Of a stretch of DNA of 64,000 bases, positions 37,001-44,940 are shown piece by piece. The stretch's first letter is position 1; every line of letters begins with the position of its first letter. The DNA is taken from the NCBI RefSeq assembly GCF_030272615.1, contig NC_081406.1, positions 267,211,692-267,275,691 on the forward strand, given 5' to 3'. The notes under the pieces were generated by a model that was not told the origin of the DNA, made no database searches, and saw only the letters and a program-made list of their open reading frames with translations. A program made the translations under genes and the position numbers. Origin of the DNA: Cryptomeria japonica. Its lineage: Eukaryota > Streptophyta > Pinopsida > Cupressales > Cupressaceae.

Positions 37001-40000
37001 GCAGCATATCATCTCCACCGACGTTCCTTGCTTCCATTCTCCCGCGGCACATTCCTATTCCTACCTTCCTCTCCAAGCTCCACCGTGGCATGAGGTAATG
37101 TTGACCCAAAACAAGCGCTCAATGGGCATAGAAGATATAGAGCCAGCAAGTTAAAAGGGAGGGCCCACCAAAAACAAGGCATGAAAGAAGAGACTAGTGC
37201 CACCTAGTAGAAAAGAGGGCCCACACGTAAAGAGAGAAGATGCAAGTTACTAGCGCCACATAGGATAGAAGAGGACCCACTTAAACAAAGAATGTTTTGT
37301 TTAAAATAAATCCAGAATCAACTCCCATTTGACCTGATAAAGGCAATAAAGAGAGGTTTTGCATCAGCAAATAAGACAATGTCAACTCCCTTTCACATAA
37401 TTCGAACTTTGAAAATTCAAATTTTTTTCATGAAACAAAGTCATTTCAAAGCAAGTCGGCCTAATATGAAAAGAGGTGACTTTTAACACTCAGCGCCTAT
37501 ATAGAGGAGTATTCTGATTCATTTCAAACATCATTCAAACAAGCATTTTCAGCGAATCAAATCAGACATCAACAAGATTGTGGGAGCAGAATTTTGAGCA
37601 ATTTAAGGAGACGGATCAGACAAAGTTTGTCTACAGCCAGACCTGAGTTAGGTCATTAAAATCAGACCTAATATGAATTTTATCAGAACTGATGTAAAGT
37701 TAAAATTCAGTCAAGGAGCATTTCCAGATTTGCATTTTCTGAATTTTCAATGTGATTTCCAGATTGGGAGGGGTTTTAGGAAGAGTGATTTGCTGAAGTA
37801 TTAGTATTATTCTCATTAATTGCTTAAAGTTTTGATGTAAAAATCTTTTGTCTTTCAGGTTTGATGCATTAAGAGAACTTCACTTGGGATACCTCAAGGG
37901 CATGGGAAGGATTCACTAATACAGGAACATGATCCACACATCCAAGGATGTGGATGAAAGTATCAACAGCATGAAGGGAATCACAAAAAAGGAATTCCAA
38001 AGGAGTAAAGAAGCAGTTGTGACATCAAGGGGCCATTCCAAGGCAATATCAAGATTCAAGACTAAGAGGAAGTCAACATATACACCTTGCACCTTCATGG
38101 CTTTCAGCATTGAGACATTCAACAGGATAGTTTCAGAAGAGTTAATCAAAGTTAGAAGATTAGCTTGAACGACATGATATAATTTGGAAACACGCTTTCA
38201 TCATCATCACAATTGAAGCTTGATAACGTTGAGTATTAAGAGATATTACCCAAGACATCAATATTCATTCATCATGACGTATCAAGTACAAGCAAATTGA
38301 GGTGGCATCCTAGTCACCACTCCATCAATCAGAAGGTTCTACATCAATATGTCTAGATGTGATACATTTGACTCACCCATGGAGGCACAAACTCCAATGT
38401 ACCTACCCTTACTATCTATTGGTCAAATTTTAAGAGAAGACATGTGTCCAAATATTGTAATTATTTCATTGGCTAAGGGGAGTTTGTTCCAAAGTTCCCA
38501 GACTCGGACTCGGCTCGGACTCGGCAAGGCCGACTCGACTCGTGACTCGGCTATGACTCGGCAACGACTCGGCAATGACTCGGCAAAATTAAAAAACCCT
38601 TGAAATTAAGAGATTTTTAACAATTTAAAACTTGTTTCATGCACCCATTATTGAATAAAGCCCAATTATAATGTGTGTTAGCTTGTTATGTCATGAAAGG
38701 CATGTTGGTAGAGTATCTACTTGTTTGGGGCTTCTGTTTAGTATTGTCTTTGGCCAAATTGAAATTTTGGGAGCACCAACATGAGACATCATGAGATTCA
38801 CTTGGAAACTGTAAGGAGTGCTTGTGTATGGTAGCTTTAAATAGTGTGCTTGTTGAACTTAGGTTTTACCTTAGGACTATAGTTGACCTTGGTCTTTCTT
38901 GGACCTCTTAGTTTTTAGGCTATATATATGTTGGATGGAAGGGGGAATTGTGAGGCCAGAAGGGTTTGAAAATAAGCTCCTCAGAGACATGTCCCTTGCC
39001 AAAAATAACCTTGTGCCCCATGGGGGGATTTTTTGGGATGTGGGGACAGGTAGGAAATGTCCCCAACTCACCCCCTTTTTTCAAAATTTTAAGAAACATC
39101 CCTGTTGTGAGGTACTCACACATCACCCCATTGCAAATGAAGACCCCCACTTTTTGCTTTCTAGGGTTAGCTCTTTTAGTTTTGTTGTTGGTCGTTTTAG
39201 TGTCTTAGCCTTTGCATTGAAGGGATTGAGTTTCTCAAAGGTCATCAAATCAGGTGGATCTCCTCAAGGTGGAGTGAAGGAGGTTAGGTCAGTTGAGTGA
39301 TTAGGGGTTATTTAGATCATTCCTAGGGTTTTTGTGTACTATCTGGTCACGCTTCAAGTTGCTAAATCAAACCTTGGTTGAATGCATAGTGTCCTCCTAG
39401 GTCCCATCCCTTACATCAAGGTCAGAGTGAACTCGCCTTAAAAATCTGGAATGTCATCCTGATCTTGAAATGGCCTGAAATTTGACTAAGTCTGGAAATT
39501 TGAAGGATCCTCCAAAAACTAGATTTTGCATTATAACTCATGGAGGTCCGAAACCACTCTCAAACATCCTGACAATATATATGGAATATAACTTAAAGTA
39601 TAAGAAAGAGAAAAGACATAAGGAAATGTCACTTATACTTAAATGTTATATTCCATATATGAATCCTAACGGAGAGACTAACTTGCAAAACAAATCAAAT
39701 CATTGACCTGTCGTGGCCAAGTCTTGGAGCTTGGACTCGGCGAGTTTTGCCATAACTCGCCTGACTCACAAGTCAGGCGAGTTTTGCCATAACTTGCCGA
39801 GTCCGAGTCCCGAGTCAGCAAAACTCGCCGAGCTTGGCTCGACTCGCCAACTCGGTGAACTCGCCTGACTCGCGGCGAGTTTGGGAACTCTGGTTTGTTC
39901 CAACAAACCCTAATTATGGTTTCATTTTATAATCTTGGCCATTGATATGGATTCAATCCAGGCCATTCATTTGTAAAGGGAGCACTATAAAAGGCTTCTC

Positions 40001-43000
40001 TCTCATTTGTAAAGGTTAATAGTTCAACAATAGTGAATGGTTGATAGATGTTAGATAGCAAGCAGTTACAATAGGGTAGGAGAAGAACAAATTGTTGCTA
40101 AGGCTTGTAAATGGATACTCTTTTTATTGAAGATATGATGAAATGTGTTATTTCAACAAGCTACATGGTTTGTACTTCTCATTTGCTTTCATGTTGATTA
40201 TATAAATAAAAGAAATTGTGAATCATTAATGATGAAATTCATATATCCATACCACTAGCAATTTGCTGATTGTAAGTTTGCCTTGTGTGGTCAACTGGAA
40301 TTCTTAAATGAGCTTAACTTCAATTGCTATTCACACTTTGATATGCATTACCTTGATGGTATCTTTGTTGTTGTTGGTGATTAGAACATCACATGCCTAC
40401 CTTATGAGATTGCACTAGCTTTGTGGAGTTGTTCATTGATGGTGAAGCAGAGCTTAGTTGAATTTCATCCAATCGTTCATTGTCTTTTGCATTCTTAGGA
40501 GTAGCGGAGTATTGCTAAACTTATCTCTTTTGCTATATTATTTTCCAAGCAAGCACTTAGAATCTAAGTTCCAACAACATCCAATCATTCAACATTCAAG
40601 TATTCAACGTAAGTCCCCTTGGATTACCAGAAATCACATCAACCATTGAGCTTATCCACGAGTCAAGACCTGAAAATAGAACCCTTGGAGTTGTTTCATT
40701 TGATCGCGGAGCATAGCATTTGAGAGACTTTATTCAAGAGAGGATAAGATACCTTGGTATTTTATTCTGTGTTCAATAGTGCTTAAAAACACATCAACAA
40801 ACAGAACCCCCAATATAGCACTAAGAGGTCAAGACAAAATCCTACCTCTTTGGTTAGGACTTGTAGCGTTTTTTCTAATTGTGAATATCCATCCATAGTC
40901 GTTGATTCAACTCTAGTCACTCCCAAGTGAGGCAATCATTTGATCTCTTGGTAATTACTACATCATAGTCTCTTCCCACCTTTGTTGGGGTCTAAGGCTA
41001 TTAATTCTTAACATGACTTCTTTAAGAAAGCAATGCCACTCTTTAATCCTATATCTGATAAAAACTGGTACTAAGACTAATGAATAGAGATAATAACACA
41101 TACTAGATAAAGTAACATAAGCATATCTTTATTCATTCATGTTAATTTCTTACATATAAGTAGACCAAGGATGATCAAAGCAAGGATCAAACTACATTCC
41201 CTAACCACATGAAGCCTATATAAAGTATCCAATGGCTGCCACGCAAAAACAACTATACAACTAGTACCAACCAAATGCTAACAACCAAAGTTGTAAAATT
41301 CAAAATCAGCAATAACTCAGAAAATTTATCGAACATTTGAAAATACATAATTTTTTAAAATAGTCTTCAAAAACACACATATATAGTATATACTGAATTT
41401 GTAGAATATATTACTGATTTCCACTTAAAATAAAGGCATCCTCCCTAGTCAGCATCGTACAGTTTAATGTAACTTGCAAAATTTGGTTGCTCAAAACTAA
41501 GCATCTCCAATCATTATATTCAACTTTACTGAAAATAGGCTATGCTATAACCAATTGCATATGTGCACTGCAGATGCCCTGTATTTAGTGCTTCAAAATT
41601 AGATTACCAACATTATAAATGTTGTCTGCACAGGTACTTTTCTAAGCACCCTAGGCAGCATAACCTTTATCAAGCAGTAAACTAACAAGTGCTTGTGCTT
41701 CCGGCACTTGCATCCATTATTCTATTTATAGACATATAGAGAGCTTCAAATACTAACCATAAAAGATTAAATGCTTTCCATATCTGACACTTGTTAGAAA
41801 AGTTTTGTATTTGATTTTTGTAAATGTCAATGTCAAGTGTCTCCCATTATCAATGCATTTTAAAAAAATCATTTGCATCATCTAACATAACCTCATGCAG
41901 ATAACAGATATGCGATATGCAGATAACAAATAACAGATATGCAGGTTTAAATTCTATATAATTTAATGTATTTTGACAACCTATTAAAAACTCAATCAAA
42001 AATGCACTCCAAAACTAGTGTTATAAAGCATGCTTTTGCAACATGAATCTACAATTTTGTCAGTTTGAGGGACGATTTTTTAACTTGCATGAACTCGAAC
42101 ATTAAAAAAATTATCTATGCAGTGTTAAAAATTAAAATAAAACCTCTATTAGTTGCATGCCCTCAATCACCAATGGAAACGAACAGCATGCCCTCAATCA
42201 CTGATAGAGAAAATCGCATCCCGAAAAACAAAGAAAACCCTAAAAAAACCACGTTCGTAATAAAGCAGATTTTATAAGGTATTCAGACATATTTTTTATG
42301 AGTTTCACACCAAAAACCACACTTTTTGCGATTTTTTCCAGAAATATCATCACGAGTTTTTAGAAAACTTGACAATCAGTTTTTTGGTGATTAACTTGCT
42401 GTTATGTTCGATGTGTGAGTTCTGCAAGTACTCACAGAATATTTTCATCAGTGCCAACAACTACCCACAAGCCAATAAGTATATAGTACATAGTCAAATA
42501 CTTTAATCATGGCCTTCACAAATTTGGATAATGAGGCTTGTATTTGAGCTTCAATACTTCATAGGCACTAAGATATTTAGCACAGCTCTAATACCTCCAT
42601 TGAAAGAAGAAATTTGCAAAATCAAGGAAACTTTTTATTGAATACAATGCATTTTAAAAATGATTCTTTTCACTTTTTTGGGGGGGTGGGGAGTCAAGTG
42701 GTGGTTATAACAAATGCCTAATAATATAACCACTAAATTTAACTCATTATAACAGTGTTTTTATCCTAAGATTAAATGTATATTTAAATGGAACTTTTTC
42801 ATGTAGTTTCAAAGCATATGGACAATTTCTTGTCTAACTAATCCAGCAAACCATTTTTTTGTCCTGCAAAAGATTAAGCTGGCAACATCATCATTCATTC
42901 TACACACCAGACAAAGTAGTGCAGATAAATCAAAGGCACTCATCCAACTTTCAGGCTTCCATATTTTCCATTTCTAATTTTGAAAGTCGTCTTTTTCAGA

Positions 43001-43572
43001 GGAAAACCCCAAGTTATTGTAAAGAAAAAAATATAAGACAAACTCACATATCCAATTGACCAAACCTCCCAACATTCCAAAAGCAAAAGAAATATTATGT
43101 TTTAGAAAGGAATGCCCATAAAAATAACATAAACTCGAGTACCTGCCTCTTGCAGTAATTTTCACGATTTCCATAGCGGCCTAATCCTACTGTATCAACA
43201 TTCACATTGTGTATTGATGCCAATGTTCTAGCAGTAGCAAGGTAAATAGATCTTCTTTGTTTTGGGTTGAGTTCCTGAACAAACAAATATGAGTATGTGA
43301 GAGCATTTTAATTACAAAAAAGCTTTATAACTGTATAGCAGTGAAAATACAAAGATAATACATAAGTGGGAGAAATGTTCCAAGCATAAGTTTACCAATT
43401 ACAATTATATGAACTTAATATAATCTCTTACCTGTAATGCAGGATTCAAAAATATTCGACCATCCAAATATTCCATGATGTAGAAGGGTGTGCCAATTAC
43501 ATCCTTATCAGTACAAAGACAAAAAACCTTTGGGACAGGAACATTTGTGTACTTTCCTAAAGCTGCCAAGAC
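3919..43572 (-). CDS. IBR3: IBR3/ACAD10-like acyl-CoA dehydrogenase gene, partial (9 internal exons)
   Basis: Nine minus-strand exons (listed separately) join in frame to 443 codons. In order they give an aminoglycoside-phosphotransferase (APH)-like kinase domain, a linker, and the start of an acyl-CoA dehydrogenase domain, matching plant IBR3 and animal ACAD10/11 throughout. Arabidopsis IBR3 (about 820 residues) is a peroxisomal enzyme implicated in converting indole-3-butyric acid to auxin; ACAD10/11 act on hydroxylated acyl-CoAs. Seen: the kinase motif HGDFRIDN, the following LDWE, and the dehydrogenase stretch [13 protein letters not shown]. Missing: the N-terminal part (before VLAALGKY) and everything after APDTGNME, including most of the dehydrogenase domain and any peroxisomal targeting tail. 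Introns visible are 157, 8341, 2996, 8028, 181, 260, 18185 and 177 bp. No stop, frameshift or bad splice site was found, so it looks functional. The symbol rests on family resemblance; direct orthology is inferred. Confidence 0.93.
4270..4538 (-). CDS. IBR3: IBR3-like exon h: linker and start of acyl-CoA dehydrogenase domain
   Basis: 269 bp, two bases plus 89 codons. After a low-complexity linker ([19 protein letters not shown]) come the family landmarks [48 protein letters not shown] and GLWNLWIP. This is the N-terminal alpha-helical part of the acyl-CoA dehydrogenase fold. The acceptor is tttgcaaacag and the donor gtaagt. Confidence 0.95.
4539..7979. other. Left part of the 18.2 kb intron, AT-rich, no recognised gene
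   Basis: The open frames here are short, A/T-rich and match nothing I recognise. A plus-strand stretch at 6190-7450 has several interrupted lysine/glutamate-rich frames and could be an eroded retroelement reading frame, but no diagnostic motif is present. The T-rich tract at 7450-7980 directly precedes the Copia relic and may be its leader. Confidence 0.4.
7980..9250 (+). pseudogene. Decayed Ty1/Copia gag-protease
   Basis: Frames are broken by stops and shifts, but the family landmarks survive in order. The gag helical region gives [17 protein letters not shown] (about 8450-8500). The zinc knuckle [14 protein letters not shown] (8705-8746) fits CX2CX4HX4C exactly. A protease-like WYIDSRAS (about 8887-8910) has Arg where the active site DSGA has Gly. 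Then come NLLSMRQIM and [17 protein letters not shown], matching the segment after the Copia protease. Integrase and reverse transcriptase are absent. A solo LTR interrupts the sequence at 9353. Non-functional. Confidence 0.85.
9353..10292. mobile_element. Solo LTR, family B-like termini, 0.94 kb
   Basis: It starts TGTAATGTCCCC and ends GGGGACATTACA, flanked by the direct repeat GGCAT at 9348-9352 and 10293-10297. The body is AT-rich with no coding capacity. An internal GGGGACATTACA near 10083 may mark an older element end inside it. The insertion sits at the broken end of the Copia relic. Confidence 0.8.
10298..10733 (-). pseudogene. Minus-strand Copia-type internal remnant with primer-binding site
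   Basis: Immediately downstream (minus strand) of the LTR at 10737-11038 and after a 3-base spacer lies TGGCACCACTGCTGATTCG (10733-10715), in the place and with the TGG start expected of a tRNA primer-binding site. The following minus-strand frame (10297-10690) is open for short stretches only and has no motif I recognise; it could be an eroded gag. Which tRNA primes it cannot be decided by eye. Confidence 0.5.
10737..11038 (-). mobile_element. Copia-type LTR, 302 bp
   Basis: On the minus strand it begins TGTAGGTGGCAG and ends GAGTAAACA (TG...CA), with a TATA-like CATATATACTTTG inside and a primer-binding site 3 bases beyond its end. The size and the PBS placement fit the 5' LTR of a minus-oriented Copia element whose 3' part is gone. 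No matching second LTR was found. Confidence 0.6.
12121..12138 (-). promoter_or_regulatory. Palindromic telo-box in LTR A copy 2
   Basis: AAACCCTAATTAGGGTTT, a perfect 18-bp palindrome made of two inverted AAACCCTA telo-boxes. It lies about 50 bp upstream (minus strand) of the degenerate TATA region near 12060-12072. The same module recurs in four other copies. Confidence 0.7.
12783..14582. repeat. Array of eleven 43-bp inverted repeats with ~176-bp period
   Basis: Units begin near 12783, 12978, 13131, 13306, 13482, 13659, 13835, 14011, 14197, 14365 and 14540. Each reads GAATTTCGCTC, then GGACCCTTTGGAAGGGTC, then GGAGCGAAATTC, so outer arms of about 11 bp and inner arms of about 7 bp fold into one long hairpin. 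Five consecutive spacings fall at 175-177 bp. Decayed half-units lie at about 12748 and 12940. The spacers are only loosely similar. Confidence 0.9.
15560..17030 (+). pseudogene. Decayed hAT-superfamily transposase
   Basis: Frames are interrupted but three hAT landmarks occur in order. At 15613-15684 a BED-type zinc finger start gives [18 protein letters not shown], a stop, then SHLEC. At 16319-16402 [16 protein letters not shown] and [10 protein letters not shown] resemble the transposase core segment around the VVTDN motif. At 16940-16995 [17 protein letters not shown] matches the C-terminal W...LH.AAYxLNP block. The C-terminal dimerisation region and the terminal inverted repeats were not found. 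Non-functional. Confidence 0.72.
17031..18973. other. Intron sequence, no recognised gene; small tandem repeat
   Basis: AT-rich and without motifs I recognise. At 18430-18715 a unit of roughly 110 bp is repeated about three times (ATGAAATGATGGA, GGATGGAGAGGTTGA, GAACCAATGACAAG). A TGTCATGTATGATTAATTAA at about 17260 resembles the start of a TGTCATG LTR, but no matching end was located. Confidence 0.45.
19100..20160. repeat. Degenerate tandem array with GCCGAAAA / AAAATCGC words
   Basis: About 25 imperfect units of around 35-45 bp, each combining AAAATCGCA-like and GGCCGAAAA-like words. It is CpG-containing, unlike the surrounding AT-rich intron. It occupies the U3 of LTR A copy 3. Confidence 0.7.
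20898..20904 (+). promoter_or_regulatory. TATA box of LTR A copy 3
   Basis: TATAAAA followed 20 bp later by TTTTGTAAAGGGTTAGTTAG, which parallels the TATA-then-CATTTGTAAAGG arrangement in the other family A copies. Confidence 0.5.
21725..21970. repeat. Short tandem repeat, ~60-bp unit, about 4 copies
   Basis: Units share TGGCACCTNTGTGGAGGA-like and GGATTTGGCAAGCAAG-like words and alternate with G-rich spacers. It abuts the right end of LTR A copy 3. Confidence 0.65.
22355..22447. repeat. Direct duplication of ~48 bp in the intron next to exon g
   Basis: Two adjacent near-identical copies containing TTTCACTATTTCGTGGACTT and TTTTTTGTTATATATCAT. It is a recent local tandem duplication with no coding content. 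Confidence 0.8.
22724..22850 (-). CDS. IBR3: IBR3-like exon g: end of kinase domain, start of linker
   Basis: 127 bp, 42 codons plus one base (the only phase-1 junction visible). It starts [19 protein letters not shown] and ends [12 protein letters not shown], then gtaagt. The spare A joins GT of exon h to make a serine codon, which confirms the frame across the following 18.2 kb intron. Confidence 0.92.
23111..23209 (-). CDS. IBR3: IBR3-like exon f: kinase C-lobe
   Basis: 99 bp, 33 codons, phase 0. [20 protein letters not shown] followed by [13 protein letters not shown], then gtaagt. It matches the conserved WKFYxAFSLFR helix of the APH-like C-lobe. It is separated from exons e and g by introns of 181 and 260 bp. 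Confidence 0.93.
23391..23510 (-). CDS. IBR3: IBR3-like exon e: kinase C-lobe insert
   Basis: 120 bp, 40 codons, phase 0, ttttgcag acceptor and gtaagg donor. It begins [20 protein letters not shown] and ends [16 protein letters not shown], the variable segment that precedes the conserved [11 protein letters not shown] block in this family. Confidence 0.92.
23511..25165. other. Intron between exons d and e, left part, nothing recognised
   Basis: AT-rich, only short frames, no terminal repeats paired. I see nothing specific before the LTR that starts at 25166. Confidence 0.45.
25625..26830. repeat. Tandem array of TTGCTCC...GGAGCGAA inverted units
   Basis: Units of about 60-66 bp alternate two half-units: CCATTGCTCCCTTCTAGGAG and CTTTGCTCCCTCTTAGGAGC, each followed by GAA- and A/T-rich words. 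Each half-unit is an inverted repeat (GCTCC with GGAGC). Dense from 25625 to 26410 and sparse to 26830. It is the U3 of LTR A copy 4. Confidence 0.88.
27477..27494 (+). promoter_or_regulatory. Telo-box palindrome in LTR A copy 4
   Basis: AAACCCTAATTAGGGTGT, one mismatch from the perfect palindrome, 62 bp upstream of a TATA-like TAAATAAAG at 27556-27564. The conserved LTR text ATCTTGGCCATTGATGG lies between them. Confidence 0.65.
28431..29489 (-). repeat. Composite: two ~330-bp direct repeats around a Copia-like LTR fragment
   Basis: 28431-28746 and 29163-29478 are near-identical direct repeats beginning TTGTTCACCAAAAGAATG. Only the right one continues into GGGGACATTACA (to 29489), the start of a minus-oriented LTR of the TGTAATGTCCCC type. 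Between them, 28761-29156 reads on the minus strand from TGTTAGACACAATGTGCCAC and TGAGAGGGGGTTGAATCAGT to CTTGTTACA, as a Copia-type LTR would. No target duplication was found for the inner piece, so whether this is a miniature two-LTR element or a rearrangement is open. Confidence 0.6.
29490..31538. other. Intron sequence with a local tandem repeat, no gene
   Basis: AT-rich. At 30135-30490 three units of about 96-131 bp repeat AATGAGCACATATCATATCC, GATTGATGGGAATCATATC and CCTTATATTAAGTTTAC. Nothing else recognised. Confidence 0.55.
31539..31616 (-). CDS. IBR3: IBR3-like exon d: magnesium-binding DWE motif
   Basis: 78 bp, 26 codons, phase 0. [17 protein letters not shown] then MCDVAYSCM; the Asp of LDWE corresponds to the second metal ligand of APH kinases. 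The acceptor follows a T-rich tract and the donor is gtactc. The exon is isolated between introns of 3.0 and 8.0 kb. Confidence 0.94.
32348..32500 (+). mobile_element. Fragment related to the hAT-like element at 38490-39892
   Basis: It begins CATAGTTACAAGACTCAAAC, a degraded form of the CAAAGTTCCCAGACTCGG terminus. It has several ACTCGGC words and then GAGATTTTTAAGGATTTAAA and ACTTGTTTCATGC, which also follow the ACTCGG block at 38600-38650. The right end and target duplication were not found. Confidence 0.55.
32795..33040. repeat. TG-rich microsatellite/minisatellite
   Basis: GTGTGTGTGTGTGGATG and variants (GTGTGTGGATGAGTGGGTG, GCATGCATGGGTGGGTGG) across about 240 bp, ending in a short TATATATAT run. 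The threonine/histidine-rich frames on the other strand are artefacts of it. Confidence 0.9.
33041..34612. other. Intron between exons c and d, right part, nothing recognised
   Basis: AT-rich. The longest frame (minus 33237-33617, 126 codons) resembles no family I know and lacks flanking splice signals that would fit the IBR3-like gene. Confidence 0.4.
34613..34801 (-). CDS. IBR3: IBR3-like exon c: catalytic loop of the APH-like kinase
   Basis: 189 bp, 63 codons, phase 0, AG acceptor and gtgaga donor. It starts [17 protein letters not shown], continues through [13 protein letters not shown], and ends [18 protein letters not shown]. HGDxRxxN is the catalytic loop of APH-type kinases: Asp is the catalytic base and Asn helps bind magnesium. 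An 8.3 kb intron separates it from exon b. Confidence 0.95.
34802..35741. other. Intron sequence; possible minus-strand LTR end at 35699
   Basis: Mostly AT-rich. At 35687-35699 GGGGGACATTACA is the reverse complement of the family B LTR start TGTAATGTCCCC, suggesting a minus-oriented LTR ends there. Its other end and target duplication could not be placed. Confidence 0.4.
36055..37080. repeat. 1-kb polypyrimidine tract, CCTTCCATCC type
   Basis: The plus strand is almost entirely C and T with scattered A: CCATCCTTCC and CTTCCTTCCTTCC words to about 36700, grading to TACCTACC-like words, then a second block (36840-37080) with CCGCGGCATCTTCC and CCACCGAC words. The long Ser/Pro/Leu-rich open frames here (up to 227 codons) are translation artefacts. 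Confidence 0.9.
38490..39892 (+). mobile_element. Non-autonomous hAT-like element, 1.4 kb, in LTR A copy 5
   Basis: Terminal inverted repeats CAAAGTTCCCAGACTCGG (left) and CAGAGTTCCCAAACTCG (right, reversed), flanked by the 8-bp duplication GTTTGTTC at 38482-38489 and 39893-39900. TIRs of the CARRG type and 8-bp duplications are hallmarks of the hAT superfamily. Both ends carry subterminal ACTCGGC/GCGAGT arrays. No transposase frame is present. The middle includes a piece of an LTR A head (39103-39670). Confidence 0.85.
39103..39670 (+). mobile_element. LTR family A head fragment inside the hAT-like element
   Basis: It starts TGTTGTGAGGTACTCACAC, then CCCCATTGCAAATGAAG, and follows the first ~600 bp of LTR A copy 2 (15205-14600, reverse strand), including GTTGCTAAATCAAACCTTGG and the AT hairpin (39575-39660). 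It breaks off soon after the hairpin with no LTR tail. Confidence 0.78.
39905..39922 (+). promoter_or_regulatory. Telo-box palindrome in LTR A copy 5
   Basis: AAACCCTAATTATGGTTT, one mismatch from the palindrome, 64 bp upstream of the TATA box. It directly follows the restored target site of the hAT-like element. Confidence 0.65.
39986..39993 (+). promoter_or_regulatory. TATA box of LTR A copy 5
   Basis: TATAAAAG followed by CTCTCATTTGTAAAGGTTAA, the same spacing and text as in copies 4 and 6. Confidence 0.6.
40800..43142. other. Intron sequence between exons b and c, nothing recognised
   Basis: AT-rich with short frames only. A 10-bp G run at about 42680 and small AACAGATATGCAGATAAC repeats near 41905 are the only structure noticed. 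Confidence 0.45.
43143..43274 (-). CDS. IBR3: IBR3-like exon b: kinase domain helix region
   Basis: 132 bp, 44 codons, phase 0. It begins [20 protein letters not shown] and ends [13 protein letters not shown] before a gtactc donor. The 157-bp intron to exon a is among the few small ones. The residues match the plant IBR3 segment between the hinge and the catalytic loop. Confidence 0.93.
43432..43572 (-). CDS. IBR3: IBR3-like exon a (first visible): kinase N-lobe
   Basis: 141 bp, 47 codons, phase 0 at both ends. An AG acceptor precedes [16 protein letters not shown] and a gtaag donor follows NPALQ. The segment [20 protein letters not shown] and [11 protein letters not shown] is the family-typical N-lobe and hinge of the APH-like domain. 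The preceding exon, which should carry the ATP-binding lysine region, was not found between 43573 and 64000, so either the upstream intron exceeds 20 kb or that exon was missed. Confidence 0.93.
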
Positions 43573-44594
43573 CTGTACATTGTCACAAAGTGCAAACTTT
43601 AGACAAGGGTTCAGAATGAACACCATCCTTGGTGCTATTTTTTCCACATTTTGTTATCAAGCATTAAGTAAAAAGAAAATACAAAGGCATGACAACTCAG
43701 TGAGGCAAAACTTAAATTCTTTCAAAAACCTGTATGTCATTGCTCAAATCAAATTTAAAGAAACCGAGGTCTCATCTCCAAATATTCTACTACTGTGAGA
43801 AAATATTAAACATAAGATTATCTTCTGACAAATCAGATACCTGAAGTTAAATAATTAACACAAAATGCTTACAACGTTAAAAAACACTATAGAAGATAAT
43901 CACATGATACAAGTATACTGTATGTCATTTTAACAGGATTGTTGCATAAACCCTTTAGCCAATAGGATGGCAAACAAAAGTGCCATCAAAAGCTAACAAA
44001 ACTCCTTTAAGAGACCAAGTAAATAATTCCCAATATTGTAAATATAATATGGTAGATGATCAGAGATAATCTGCCACGAAAGACCATAAAAATAATGTCA
44101 ATCCAGTGGCAAAGTTATCACCTAAATATAACAAGAAAAAGCTAGCCGCTCTTTTTCAAAGTTATCTCTGCTGATAATCTGGAAGTTTTTTATTTTTTTA
44201 ACTCTTCAAAATATTTGTATGAATATAGGTACAGATCAGTGAGAGGGTGCTGTTCTCTCAAATTACTACCAAAGCATTTCAACCTAGTTAGTTTCATTCT
44301 AGAATAAGAAAATTGGTTATGTTGCATCATTCAGAACCTTTTTTTTGTCCAATCCCAGATTATGTAGGTTGTTGGACATTTGATTGTCATTGATGTCATC
44401 AGCAAGGAGAAATTAATGGCAAGGGAGAATTTAATTTGCTTTGGTGATTTAAAATTACAAAACAATTAATTTTCTGTGTGGCCAACTTTCCCTCTTGGAG
44501 TCGCCCATTTATGGGTTCTAAAAATGCCTTTAAATATCATTTTATAAGGGATAACCCCCCTTGAAAAAAAAATTGCATTTTCTATTGGACCAAC
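43573..44594. other. Upstream intron of the IBR3-like gene, nothing recognised
   Basis: AT-rich, with no plausible N-terminal IBR3 exon. Confidence 0.45.
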
Positions 44595-44940
44595 TATTGA
44601 TGTGTTTTTAAGACGCCTTCAAACACAGAATAAGATACTAAGTATCTTATCCTCTCTTAAACAAAGACCTCTCGGATGCTAATAATTGTGATCAAACGAA
44701 ACGACTCAAGGTTCCAATAGTCTGGACTTGACTTGCTCTTGGATAGACTCAATGTTATGATGTGATATTGCTGGAATCACAAAGCGGACTAATGTTGAAT
44801 CTTGAATGCTTGAATGTCGCTGGAACATGGAAATTAACTTGATTTGAAAAAAATAGCAAAAGGATAAAGGGTTAAGAAAGCTAATCTAATCCTAAGAATG
44901 CAAGAGCAACAGACAACCTTTGGTGAAACTTGTAATGTCG

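Larger units (their letters stand above)
35742..40799 (+). mobile_element. LTR family A, copy 5, split by a hAT-like insertion
   Basis: The head at 35742 reads CGTTGTGACGTTTTCACAC (TG mutated to CG) followed by a decayed GCACAATGGCAAATGGGG. The tail ends AAAAACACATCAACA at 40799. Without the inserted element (38490-39892) and one 8-bp duplication it is about 3.65 kb. Its U3 holds a 1-kb pyrimidine tract (36055-37080). A second TATA context lies at 37499 (CTATATAGAGG). Downstream of the insertion come the telo-box (39905-39922) and TATA box (39986-39993). Flanks GATAG and AACAG do not match well, so the boundaries are less certain than for the other copies. Confidence 0.72.
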
